DNA of 64,000 bases. Source: Asterias amurensis (Eukaryota > Echinodermata > Asteroidea > Forcipulatida > Asteriidae). The number at the start of each line of letters is the position of its first letter. Position 1 is the stretch's first letter. Below are positions 24,401-58,098 of this stretch, one piece after another. The stretch spans positions 17,114,694 to 17,178,693 of the forward strand of contig NC_092656.1 of the NCBI RefSeq assembly GCF_032118995.1, given 5' to 3'. The notes below the pieces were generated by a model. That model was given only the letters and a program-made list of their open reading frames with translations. It ran no database searches and was not told the DNA's origin. The position numbers and the translations under genes are program-made.

Positions 24401-25435
24401 CGGCGGCCAGCGGGAGGAGGGTTACATGTATGTTATTGCAACTAGCCTTGGTTGGCCACACAAGTGGGGCTAACCGCACCTTACTCCTAGAACTATTTCG
24501 GTTTCGTCCGGCTATCGTCTCCCGTAACCTCATAGGTTTATATCTCTCACGCGTTAAACGACCCATGGTTCAATGAATTTCAGCATCAGGAATCTCTCTT
24601 TTTTTTTTTTTTAATCTCGCCAAAATTAGGCTCTATGTGTCCTTTGATGTATCAATGTGTATTCTTTCGACCAGAGAATCCACTCCACAATCTCAAAAAT
24701 TGTTAAAAATTATAAATTCTTACCGTAATTTCAGATTCCCTATCTACTGTACGTGTTACTCCTCTGCCAACAATAATTGAAAATTACCCGACCTCGTTTT
24801 GCGAAAATGCTTCACGAGAGGGCGGGTACGATCCGTGATTTGTGTACAAAACATACACGGAACCACGAAGCTCGCACAGGGTACCAGTATGTACACTTTT
24901 TGCACACAGCCGTTTACCATGGGTCGTTTAACGCGTGAGAGATATAAACCTATGAGGTTACGGGAGACGATAGCCGGACGAAACCGAAATAGTTCTAGGA
25001 GTAACCGCACCTTATAGTATCTAGAAGTGTTCCAATTATAGTTAGTTGGAAAGATTATAAGTTTAAACACATGTTAAAATTGTGCACCACATTCGATATG
25101 AAATTGAAATAACTTAATTTTAATTAACTTAATAAAGTTTACCTCCAAGTCGATGAGAAATAGAATTGAGATATCCCTTTTATTTTAGTAAAAAAAAAAA
25201 AAAAAAGAGTGAAAAAGTGGTGGCACCATACGGAAAGTTGTCCAAACACTTCAGTACAACCAGCCATGTTACATGTACCTCTTAAAATTGGTGGAATGCA
25301 ATGTTGTTGCACTGGAGTAGGTTTGGAGATTCCCATTGATTTACACTGATCACTCAGCCAGTTGTGAAGACCGAGACTTGAAAATGAAGACTTCGTCCTG
25401 GTTACAGTGTCATTCTCTTCGACAGAATCTGTCAT
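12453..25435 (-). CDS. DDX49: DEAD-box RNA helicase DDX49 (Dbp8-type), complete, 12 exons
   Basis: Exons in transcript order: 25435-25279, 23752-23629, 22075-21990, 21685-21564, 20375-20197, 19346-19206, 17262-17187, 14932-14758, 14520-14446, 14119-14031, 13014-12943 and 12554-12453 (TGA). Together they make 1398 nt, 465 aa, with GT-AG at every junction. An in-frame TAA just before the ATG fixes the start. Helicase motifs: Q motif (SFSSLGL near 20, PTPVQ 39-43), Walker A AKTGSGKT 60-67, PTREL 92-96, GG 120-121, TPGR 141-144, DEAD 166-169, SAT 197-199, TDVASRGLD 316-324, HRVGRTAR 345-352. The C-terminus is a Lys/Arg-rich tail. Length is close to the roughly 480 aa I know for vertebrate DDX49. 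Its yeast relative Dbp8 acts in small-subunit rRNA processing in the nucleolus, a role inferred here. Introns are heavily loaded with mobile elements. Confidence 0.96.
13061..13446. mobile_element. MITE of the GGCAGTGGACAC family, copy c, DDX49 intron 11
   Basis: A full-length copy in the opposite orientation to copies a and b. The left end is TTTAAAGGCAGTGTACAC, the right end is GTGTCCACTGCCTTTTAG. The central hairpin is slightly imperfect (GAGACCTCAGATTTAGAACT then TGAGGTCTC). It lies about 47 bp upstream, in transcript sense, of the DDX49 exon at 12943-13014. Confidence 0.9.
13455..13843. mobile_element. Diverged GGCAGTGGACAC-type MITE, copy d
   Basis: This is a subfamily member lying immediately beside copy c. 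The left end is weak; the right end reads AAAGTGTCCACTGCCTTTAA. The flanks match family members (CGAAGTTGCGAGACAATAAT, AGGGAGCCGTTTCTCACAAT). The central palindrome is the shorter GAGACCTCAGCTGAGGTCTC, as in the copy at 56653-57040. It lies in DDX49 intron 10. Confidence 0.8.
15046..16773. repeat. 16-bp minisatellite, about 108 copies, DDX49 intron 7
   Basis: The + strand unit is CTATCCCTCCCCTCAA. Single-base variants recur: CTACCCCTCCCCTCAA, CTATCCCGCCCCTCAA and CTATCCATCCCCTCAA. The array lies between the exons at 14758-14932 and 17187-17262 and ends about 115 bp upstream of the former's 3' splice site. On the transcribed (coding) strand each unit reads TTGAGGGGAGGGATAG, so the pre-mRNA carries two G-runs per unit for about 1.7 kb and can in principle form G-quadruplexes. 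Confidence 0.97.
17672..18826. mobile_element. Tc1-like transposon with about 213-bp terminal inverted repeats
   Basis: The left end starts AACTGCGCCAATAAAGTATC after a TA (17670-17671); the right end is its inverse followed by TA (18827-18828). The arms match closely for about 213 bp, through TGTTGCGCTACGATGTTGTT to GCCCCTATTC. TA target duplications and a Tc1-type helix-turn-helix frame inside (18112-18327) place it in the Tc1/mariner superfamily. No catalytic DDE domain remains, so it is non-autonomous. It lies in DDX49 intron 6. A deleted relative is at 54785-55208. Confidence 0.88.
18112..18327 (+). pseudogene. Tc1-type transposase N-terminal HTH remnant, 71 aa
   Basis: The frame opens [18 protein letters not shown] and runs through [20 protein letters not shown] and [10 protein letters not shown]. 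This is the pattern of the first DNA-binding helix-turn-helix of Tc1/Tc3 transposases, followed by the usual GRPR-like linker region. The frame stops after NKSI at 18327. The second HTH and the catalytic DDE region are absent from the element, so it cannot encode an active transposase. It could only bind DNA if expressed. The host gene DDX49 is transcribed on the other strand. Confidence 0.75.
19144..19195. mobile_element. Minimal GGCAGTGGACAC MITE derivative (52 bp)
   Basis: The two family ends are joined back to back: TTAAAGACACTGGACAC, TATTGGTAATTGTCAATAG, then GTGTCCACTGCCTTTAA. The whole interior is deleted. The left part keeps the left-arm-specific TAATTGTCA; the right part reduces to the inverted terminus. 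It lies in DDX49 intron 6, about 9 bp from the 5' splice site of the exon at 19206-19346. Confidence 0.85.
19733..20130 (-). mobile_element. tRNA-derived SINE, copy 1, DDX49 intron 5
   Basis: On the - strand the head at 20110-20124 carries a pol III A-box-like GTGGCATAGTTGGC. The B box GGTTCGATTCC is at 20061-20071. A body follows with TGCCACAAGGGTTTTCC and CATCCGGTTTTCCTCC, similar to conserved central domains known from other metazoan SINEs. The 3' tail is AATTATTATTATT. The last about 60 bp, from GCAATTCAG to CCCCCCAAATTATTATT, is present twice in tandem. Transcribed in the same sense as DDX49. Confidence 0.8.
20402..20665 (-). mobile_element. tRNA-derived SINE, copy 2, DDX49 intron 4
   Basis: Same family and orientation as 19733-20130: shared TGGCCATATGTGAGTTGAGT, GTGCCACGAGGGTTTTC, GAATTGCGAAGGTCGCGAC (as read on +) and the ATTATTATT tail. 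The tRNA-like head is more decayed; the B box has become GATTCGGTACC. A segment of the body present in copy 1 is shortened here. Confidence 0.8.
22196..22560. mobile_element. MITE of the TTAAAGGATTCGGGTAC family, DDX49 intron 2
   Basis: The left end is ATTAAAGGATTCGGGTAC and the right end ACACCCTTTAACT. The centre is a perfect palindrome around TTTCGTCTCATGAGACGAAA. The two halves share AGATAATGATAGT/ACTATCATTATCTT. No coding capacity. A second copy with a different centre is at 62610-63044 and a half copy at 8327-8467. Confidence 0.85.
22600..22870. repeat. Degenerate TTTTAGCCATGATGACCTTG-like repeats
   Basis: The motif TTTTAGCCA followed by C/T-A-A/G-TGA recurs near 22605, 22688 and 22808 (ATTTTAGCCATAATAACATT, GTTTTAGCCATGATGACCTT, GTTTTAGCCACAATGAGCTC). 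Units are roughly 80-120 bp apart with poor similarity between. It is an old tandem or interspersed repeat in DDX49 intron 2. Confidence 0.4.
23771..24104. repeat. 169-bp tandem duplication at the DDX49 exon 2 acceptor
   Basis: Copy 1 (23771-23939) and copy 2 (from 23940) share AAATGACCAAC, CAAACACAGTCAATCATTAA, TTTCGCTATTCCTATTGGTG and GTAAAAAGTGTTGAAATATG, with about 90% identity or more by eye. Copy 1 begins only about 18 bp from the 3' splice site of exon 2 (exon starts at 23752 on the - strand), so the duplicated unit includes the putative branch-point region. The unit belongs to a dispersed family also seen at about 34280-34385 (inverted) and 37365-37900. Confidence 0.85.
24322..24480. 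mobile_element. Palindromic MITE with CGCACCCACTTGTGTGGCC ends
   Basis: TACCGCACCCACTTGTGTGG on the left mirrors CCACACAAGTGGGGCTAACC on the right. Inside is a second, stronger palindrome, AGTTGCGATAACGTAACCCT at 24373 on against its inverse ending TTGCAACTAG near 24443. It lies in DDX49 intron 1. The inner hairpin recurs at about 28605-29163. Confidence 0.7.
24483..25002. mobile_element. Foldback transposon with 87-bp perfect arms and 11-bp target duplication
   Basis: The left arm 24483-24569 begins ACTCCTAGAACTATTTCGGT. The right arm 24916-25002 is its exact reverse complement over all 87 bp. The element is flanked by an identical 11-bp direct repeat AACCGCACCTT (24472-24482 and 25003-25013). 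The 346-bp interior has no transposase. Long perfect terminal repeats with a 9-11 bp duplication are typical of Mutator-like (MULE) or related foldback elements; the assignment is inference. Perfect arms and perfect flanks imply recent insertion. It lies in DDX49 intron 1, about 280 bp from exon 1. Confidence 0.92.
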
Positions 25436-26283
25436 GATTTAGATTAGAGTTGAAATAGTTTCTGCCAAAGAAAAAGCTTTATAAATTGATGCGGATTTGA
25501 GCTGCGTTGAGTGATTTATTATGATTTTTAGACAGGACACACTAAACACACCATCACCATCACAGAAACCTGGTTGAATACATCACACAATAACCACTGC
25601 CATGTGTTTACGTTGATCGTGCTTGCATGTGTAAAGTGCGCCCTCATCTGCTCCTTTTCACAAGAGGTTTTATTTGTAACAATTTGCTCTATAAATAAAT
25701 GGTGTTGCAATAATTATTAACCTGCTTTGCAACTGTGTTCTTATATAACGTAAAAGAGACTGCACTGTGTGTTTTCTCTATTCCGCCACAAATCCCGAAA
25801 TTAAAAGTAACCGGGATCATCCACTGAGTTCATTGACCTTCATCAAATAATGTACACAAGCTAGCTAGGCTCCCCTCCATGATCCAGCCATAGCGATATT
25901 TCGTCCTTAAAACCAAATAAATTATACAAAATTTTCAGCTGAATACCATCAACAAGCATTTTGCTATATATTGAAATTTGTTTTCCCTGTTTTTATCAAG
26001 GAAGATTTTTTTGTTCAATGAAATAGACTCTCCTGCTCGATTGGTCAATAGTGAGAGCGCGCCCTCTTGTGATCGACACAAGAGAGTCTTGAACGAAGAC
26101 TAAACGTACAGGGCCTGCAGTACAGTAGTCTGGTGCATCCGCCGCGCCCCGTCCCGATCCCGTCGTCGCTCGCGCGTATGAAATTAAATCCTGCAATTTG
26201 CAACATCAGCCGGCCAGCCCTATCCTAGCAGCAGAACGAGTTTCTTTCCTTCAACAATAAGTGTCCGAAGAAAGTCAAGTATA
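25436..26283. promoter_or_regulatory. Divergent intergenic region between DDX49 and REEP5
   Basis: The two start codons face away from each other with 848 bp between them. The REEP5-proximal part (about 26030-26220) is markedly richer in CpG (CCGCCGCGCCCCGTCCCGAT, CGTCGTCGCTCGCGCGTATG) than the surroundings. The DDX49-proximal part is AT-rich. Such an arrangement suggests two promoters in one shared region or a bidirectional promoter. No TATA box or transcription start can be fixed by eye. Confidence 0.6.
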
Positions 26284-51559
<25,276 letters not shown>

Positions 51560-51870
51560 ATCTACACAGCATGTTCAACTTAGGGTAGTAGCGGGATCAG
51601 GCAGTCTTAATTGTGCTATTATTTCAGTCTGACATGCATTAGGGGGTTTGGAAGAGCTTTGGACAATAAGATTATTCTTGACATTTAGAACAACAAAATG
51701 TCACTGATTTCTTTTGTTTCTTGCGCCTGAACTGCGCTTCTGGATTCTAAATTCCTGGTAACACTGACGGGTGTCTATCATCATGCATGCTCAATGTTGT
51801 AATTGTGTCGCACTGTTGGGCAAAATTGGTGCAGTGTTTTAGAAACAAGAACGAAGTCTTTTTACAGCAT

Positions 51871-51884
51871 AATAAATAATAAAT
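51871..51884 (+). promoter_or_regulatory. Candidate REEP5 polyadenylation signals
   Basis: The sequence AATAAATAATAAATAATA holds two overlapping AATAAA hexamers about 310 nt downstream of the REEP5 stop codon. They are the first canonical hexamers in the 3' flank. Transcript ends are unknown. Confidence 0.5.
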
Positions 51885-52866
51885 AATATTGAAGTAAAAA
51901 GAAAAATCATGGTGTTGTCAACATTTCTTATTTAAAATTCTGATAACATTTAAGTATAAAGTACATGTAACTGTATGTAATGGTGGAATTGACTTTGTTT
52001 ATGTATTTTTTGGGTCTTTATTTTTTCAGTTGGTAAGTGGTATCCATATGTATGTAAATGTAGTGGGTATATTGTCAGAATTATTCTAACACTTCCTAAG
52101 ATTTGTACAATGATAACTTGCGAGTACATGTGTAGCATTGTTTGCAGTGTGAAGCATCGCAACTTTAATGAATCTTTAGTGTATCTCATTCGCTTCCTTA
52201 TGATACATTGGTTTTACTAATGGGTTTTGTTTTTATTTCCGAATCAAAGGTGCCAGAAATTCAATTAAGCATTAAATAACGTCTATCCAAGCCCCCCCCC
52301 CCCCCCCCCAATTCATCCTCTATATAAATACTGAAGATATAAGACATTCCATGTTGACGCAGCAATTGTCATGACTTATTATTCTCTCTTTTTTTAACAA
52401 TGTAATACTTAACAAATGTGCGCTTTAAGTTAACATAGTTAAATGAGCAGTACAATAGCACTGTAGGTTTTCAAAGATAATTAGACCTAGTTTGTTGTTA
52501 TTGATAGGGTTGGCAAGAACATCAATGGCCTAATGTGGTTAGAGATTTAACATGTGTGTTTGAATCTACATAAGACACATTTGTACACCATCAGTTTACT
52601 TCATAATTACTGTAATGATTTTTGAGGACATACAGTGTATAAATACGCTTACCATAGCAGCGCTATGGTTTGTGCCCTTTTAGAGAGGCTGCAATAGAAC
52701 ACCTATTAGTCTCGTTGAGATGGGGTGGACACTAGAAGAGCACTGTTTGCTTTGAGACCAAAACCTAGTAGTGTCATCATAATGTGTCAACCATATTGCA
52801 ACATGGCTAACTAGCAACAAATACGTACCTTTGTTTAGCCCAGAAAACTACCCAATTATGCCGGAA

Positions 52867-53066
52867 TGCATGCCCTCCAGATTGGGGTACATGTACATGC
52901 CCTCCAGATTGGGGTACATGTACATGCCCTCCAGATTGGGGTACATGTACATGCCCTCCAGATTGGGGTACATGTACATGCCCTCCAGATTGGCGTACAT
53001 GTACATGCCCTCCAGATTGGGGTACATGTACATGCCCTCCAGATTGGGGTACACGCCCTCCAGATT
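52867..53066 (+). repeat. 27-bp minisatellite, about 7-8 copies
   Basis: Unit ATGCCCTCCAGATTGGGGTA plus CATGTAC, almost identical between copies (one GGCGTA variant near 52992; the last unit is shortened). Because 27 is a multiple of three and no frame of the unit contains a stop, several frames stay open on both strands. This yields spurious repeat peptides such as MPSRLGYMY. The unit ends in the TACATGTAC motif so common in this window. Confidence 0.95.
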
Positions 53067-54049
53067 AACCCAAACAAGAAGAAGCCAAATCCAAGATCAT
53101 AATGTTAAGATTGATAATTGATGATTACATAAAGATAGTTTTATTATTTTGTGTAGTTTTGCACACCATTTTCACACTTGGTTTCAAACCTTTATTGGTG
53201 TGGAAACTGAATAGTACAAGTAGCAACAGACCAAATATTCAAACTCCAGCAATAGAAAGTGTCGTTTTTACGTTGCTCGGCACAACCAGAGTGCCCCGGA
53301 AAGTTCAAAAGTTGCTTTGTTGTCTTGGTCACTGTGAATCGCCCTTAACCAACATTACATGTTAAATATGCAGCAGGAGTTAAACTGAAAACTTCTTTTT
53401 TTATAATTATTGTTAAATTATTGGGGGCTCCATTGAATTCAAGAGAAAGTCCAAACATGGCCATCCATTGTGAAATTGTTTGCTTGTTGTTTAACTTAAT
53501 GAGTGTAACATTTAAAGGCATACATTTATGTGTAAAACTTCTGAATATATTTGATGGTATGTTCTTAGTAAACAATCTAGGAATAGTGTGTGTTTACTTG
53601 GTTTAACGGAATCTTTTTATAATTTGTTAAACTATTATAGGATTTTATTTTTTTTTACATTGGTATCAAATTTACTTCCAAGGCCCAATTTCCCACACTT
53701 TTTTGCTGTGTTTCAGTAGAACATTGGAGGACCAATCATTTGAGATAACATATTCATGTAGCTTTGAAATGACATGGGGGTTCAATGAGAAACGACCTCA
53801 CTCAGAATACTTGTTGGACTTAGCTACAGTTCATACAATAATAGCGTGCCTTTGATGTTTTGTTATTAAGCTCTCAGGTCATATTTGCTACTAGTATAAA
53901 CAAAACACTTATTCTTATAGTTCCTGGTTTAATTCTTTTGAAAGTTTTCAACGCAGATGTTTTGGCAGAGAAAGTTTGCGATCTACATATAGCCCATGTG
54001 TTAGTCCCATGGCCCATGACTAGAAACAATTGGTTTGCAAACCATCCTT

Positions 54050-54222
54050 GGGTGGATTTCACAAAGGTACATGTAGTCCTAACTTCATGTAGTCCTAACT
54101 TAGAACTAGTCCTAGGCAAGTTAGGATGAGTTACTGGTCCTAACTTAGGACTGGTCCTATCTCTTAGCATTGCCTAGCTAGGACTAGTCCTAAGTTAGGA
54201 CTACCTTTGTGAAATCCACCCC
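54050..54222. mobile_element. MITE with GGGTGGATTTCACAAAGGTA ends
   Basis: GGGTGGATTTCACAAAGGTA mirrors TACCTTTGTGAAATCCACCC exactly over 20 bp. The interior is built of CTAACTTAGGACTAGTCCTA-like palindromes. The left arm contains extra CATGTA sequence (GGTACATGTAGTCCTAACTT) and a second TTCATGTAGTCCTAACTT that the right arm lacks. Confidence 0.88.
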
Positions 54223-54784
54223 TGGACAAGATCATGGCACAATACTTTTCAAGCAATGTTGTAAACAACAAGTCAAACCTGGCATATTTGCCTGTAAACT
54301 ACTGCACGATATCCATTTTACATGCAACTTGACCCAAGATGCATTGCAGTATATTTTCAAGATGTCGCTTGTGTCTATGGTCAATTGTGATTATTCAGTA
54401 GATAAGGTTTGATCATTTCCAATTTGAGTTTTACCTAGACACTGCCCAATTAATATATTTTTCACTTCAAGAATTATCATTGAAATTTATCCAGCGATTT
54501 ATAAGTTAAGGTGTTCAATTTTCACTCATTTGTATCAATTTATAATTTGAAGGACATTTTGGAAATTCAGAAATAAAATTATATAGTCATTCAAAATTTT
54601 GTTTGTTTCCTGCGTTATTTGTTTGAAGAAGGTAAAGGAATTCTTAATCCATGCCCCTTGTTGTTTTCAAGTTTTGATATGCATTTCATTTTATGTTTTA
54701 TTTCTGGTTGTGAAGCCAAGGACCCCAGAAAAGTGGACATCTCTGCACTACCCAAAATCCCAATGGAGAGAAGACAGAGAAGTA

Positions 54785-55208
54785 AACTGCGTCAATAAAG
54801 GATCTAAACACGTACAAATGGTCAGATATATCGGAACCTGAATTAGTATGCAAAAACATGACTAGTCAATATCGGTGAAAATTAATGATGATGTTCGTCG
54901 CAATCAAATTTTCAAAAACGCGACAAACAATTCATTTATAAAAGGCGGGCAAAAATAATGCTGATCTCATTCGTCACAGTGCATCGCTTTTGCTTGAATA
55001 GGGGAGTTTTTGCAACTTTTGCAATTCAACCTCAAGCCACTCAAGTACCCATAAATCCGCCAAACAATATTGTAGCGCAACAAAAGAGGTATCAAAATGC
55101 GCAGAATATACCTGTGCATCAGACTAATTTCTTAATTTTGTGCATACTATTTGAGGTTCCAATATATCTGACCATCTGTAAGTGTTTAGATACTTTATTG
55201 GTGCAGTT
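54785..55208. mobile_element. Deleted Tc1-like element (424 bp) related to 17672-18826
   Basis: The left end AACTGCGTCAATAAAG follows TA (54783-54784); the right end CTTTATTGGTGCAGTT precedes TA (55209-55210). The arms match the larger element (AAATGGTCAGATATATCGGA, TAGCGCAACA) but the middle, including the HTH frame, is replaced by a shorter spacer with ATTTATAAAAGGCGGGCAAA, also seen at about 17920-17945. Internal-deletion derivative. Confidence 0.85.
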
Positions 55209-55653
55209 TATTAGTTAAGATGTGGGAGGAAAACTCAGAAAATTATCCAGGCAAAACCCACCCAATCTGTAGGGACTGAAAACCCAATCCATATACATGT
55301 ACATGTATGTAACATTGTAATGTGCCGGGCTGGATTCAAACCAGGCTCCCAAAGATGAAGGGGGATTGATATTCTTCCTAATAGAGTCTGATTTCCCAGT
55401 ATGTAAAAGTAAGAAAAGCTGTGATTAAGTAGCCTGACAAATCTATAAGCTCAATAACATAAACAAGCAAGTCAGCCTTCGTGCTTTTAACAAATTTTCC
55501 TTCAATATGCTAAGGACCGAGTATCATGCCTAGTGCTACTATCCCTTTGGAAATTGAAATAACGAGAATTTGATTGCATTTTTGCCAAACATGTTTTTGC
55601 TTGGAGAGTTTTTCCATTGTAAGTGAAATTCTTTGTTGTGCAGGTGGCCTGCA

Positions 55654-55819
55654 GCCGATTTCGCGAAACGCTAGGATTAATCCTATCTCGAGTTAGGACG
55701 AGTAACCCGGCCTAACTTAGGATGGGTTCAATTCGTTCACACCTTTGGATGCGGAACTTAACTCATCCAAAGTCCTAAGATTAATCCTTAGTTAGGAAGA
55801 GTTTGGTGAAATCAACGGC
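55654..55819. mobile_element. MITE with GCCGATTTCGCGAAACGC end
   Basis: GCCGATTTCGCGAAACGCTA and GGATTAATCC on the left are mirrored imperfectly by GGATTAATCCTTAGTTAGGA and TTTGGTGAAATCAACGGC on the right. A near relative in opposite orientation is at 63601-63767. Confidence 0.75.
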
Positions 55820-56652
55820 AGAAATTGAGCGAGGTACCAAATCACAGCAATGTAAACTGTATGGTCGTTTTGCTGGTAACTTGTTATTCCTATGCAATAT
55901 ATTTCTGTGCATACACCCTCCCACACAACATCATAATACAATAACATGAATAACCAACTTTATACTGTATGCTGATGAAACACAGCTGTATTTATGTATC
56001 TTTGTATTTGACCCTAGAATACCTGGTGCATGACAAGTTGCCATGGAGAAGCTGCAGCTGTTTGTTACTGAGGTTCAATTAAAGCTAAACAAAAACAAGA
56101 CTGGCTAAACTATTGTATAGAAAGGTTTGTGGTGGCACCATGTTATGATAATCTCTGAATGAGTTGGGGTGGTTCTGAAAAGAAACGTTTTTACTCCGAT
56201 CGTCTTGTGGAGCCTCCAGAAGACGATCAGAGCATACTGATCGAAACAGCGAGTTGATACCAACGTTTCTTTGCAGAACCACCCCAACTCATTTAGAGAT
56301 TACCATTAAATGGCGTTACCACAAACCTTTACTATATCATATTTCCACCATCTTAAGTTTCGAATACTTGACGTTATGTTGCACATATTACCCCATCAGG
56401 GAACTTCATTGGCTACCGACTAGAGAATGGATCCAATTTGAACTTGCTCTTGCTTATAAATGCTTCCAACAAAACTAGCCTACTTCTAGAGCTCTTTCCA
56501 ATTTACAGATGTAGTACACTCCCCTCATTTTCTTTGGTCCACACTTGACCTCAATCACTTGAATGTCCCAGAATTCTGGTTCACAAAAATCATTCAGTTG
56601 AGCAATCTTCCTCCTGTCATTAGGAATCTGTTGATCTCTATTAGGTGAATCT

Positions 56653-57040
56653 CTTAAAGACAGTGGACACTTATGGTAATTGTCAAAGAATAGTCTTCTC
56701 AGTTGGTGTATCTCAACATATGCATAAAATAACAAACCTGTGAAAATTTGGACTCAATTTGTCTTCAAAGTTGCAAGATAATAATGGAAGAAAAAAATTC
56801 CCTTGTTACACAAGTTGTGTGCTTTCAGATTCCTTGAATTTGAGACCTCAGCAGAGGTCTCGAATTCAATTCAGACATGTTAGTGAGAAAGTACTTCTTT
56901 CTCAAAAACTACATTACTTCAGAGGGAGCCGTTTCTCACAAAGGTACATATCTACAGCTCTCCATTGCTCATACTGTGCAATTTTTTTATGCCAACAATT
57001 GTTTTGAGCAATATAACCAATAACGTCCAGTGCCTTTAAG
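56653..57040. mobile_element. MITE of the GGCAGTGGACAC family, copy h
   Basis: Left end CTTAAAGACAGTGGACAC, right end CGTCCAGTGCCTTTAAG. Central hairpin GAGACCTCAGCAGAGGTCTC, the short type also seen in copy d (13455-13843). Diverged from the majority copies. Confidence 0.85.
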
Positions 57041-57425
57041 ACTCACCTCTGCCCAAGTTAATTTCTATTATGTATGCTATGATCTTGAGGGAGTAGCACA
57101 ATATGTCACGTTACAAACTCTCTTATTTTTGCCCAGGGAAATGTCAGAGGATTATGTTGAATGATTATTTGCTTTTAGCCTGCAGAGAAACGCACACCAT
57201 TGACAGAACCTTTAATCCAAAACAGAAACAAAGTGTTGTCATTAACTGAAATAATCGAATAATAGTAATACAAAGCATTTATATGGCACTATACAAAGAA
57301 CAGAGCGCATAACAAGGGGAGGGGGAAGAAAGTGATTAAAAAAAACATCTAATAATAATCACACAATGGAACTCTTTGAAATATAACTTGTTTGTTCAGG
57401 AAACTTTTATTCCTTCCAAAAGTGA

Positions 57426-57431
57426 TTTATT
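57426..57431 (-). promoter_or_regulatory. Candidate LRRC49 polyadenylation signal
   Basis: TTTATT on the + strand reads AATAAA on the - strand, about 670 nt beyond the LRRC49 stop codon. It is plausible for a 3' UTR of that length but untested. Confidence 0.3.
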
Positions 57432-57869
57432 ACAATACTGCTTACTGACAAACTTGGATGAAGAACATTTGTACTGATAGCATTCCATCAACACCCTGAC
57501 TTAAAAAAACTCAATTGCACAAACTTGACATTTACAAATCTACATATATGTACAGTTTCCTTTGAAAAATTGAAATATTTCATTTGTCAGCAAAGAATGT
57601 CAACTGTTGCAATAATGGTACAACTTCTTACTCTGCCAAATCAACTGATTGGATTTGACTAAATGAACACTATATAAATAATAATGATATAACCCAAAGC
57701 TAGTTCTTTCTTTTTATGTTAAACAATAGAGTGTTGTTTTATCATGGACTGAAAGATTGTGATTATTAACTCTTGATGAAATCAAAGTACATGGAAGTGT
57801 ATATCTTCAGTGTATTTCCATAAATGCAACCTTTGAAACCCTGCGAACCTTTGAAACTTTTGCAACCTT

Positions 57870-58015
57870 GTCTTCTAGTGCCTAAACATAAGATACATTC
57901 TGGTATGTGTGTGCATGGAGTACTGTTGAGGTCTGGTATGTGTGTGCATGGAGTACTGTCTTCTAGTGCCTAAACTTAAGATACATTCTGGTATGTGTGT
58001 GCATGGAGTACTGTT
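57870..58015. repeat. Local duplication beside the LRRC49 stop
   Basis: CTTCTAGTGCCTAAAC-TAAGATACATTC followed by TGGTATGTGTGTGCATGGAG occurs at about 57872 and 57959; the second half alone occurs a third time between them. Roughly 88 bp period. It lies in the probable LRRC49 3' UTR. Confidence 0.85.
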
Positions 58016-58098
58016 GATGAGGTGTACCAATTATCAGCATAAGTTTTGACATACTTCCACTCTCCCAAACATTCAACAACTGATAAACTCTTCATCTA

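Larger units (their letters stand above)
51885..58098. other. Convergent intergenic gap between REEP5 and LRRC49
   Basis: No gene is recognised; open frames are chance or repeat-derived. Contents: a C17-type homopolymer near 52290, the 27-bp minisatellite at 52867-53066, MITEs at 54050-54222, 55654-55819 and 56653-57040, the deleted Tc1-like element at 54785-55208, an imperfect inverted repeat at about 56105-56300 (GTTTGTGGTGGCACCATGTT side against the GCGTTACCACAAACC side, with GTGGTTCTGAAAAGAAACG mirrored by CGTTTCTTTGCAGAACCAC), and a dispersed CATTTATATGGC fragment at about 57250-57320. Confidence 0.5.

Noticed and set aside
52831..53121. Open frames with MPSRLGYMY repeats on both strands
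   Set aside because: They are products of a stop-free 27-bp minisatellite, open in several frames, with no homology or splice context.
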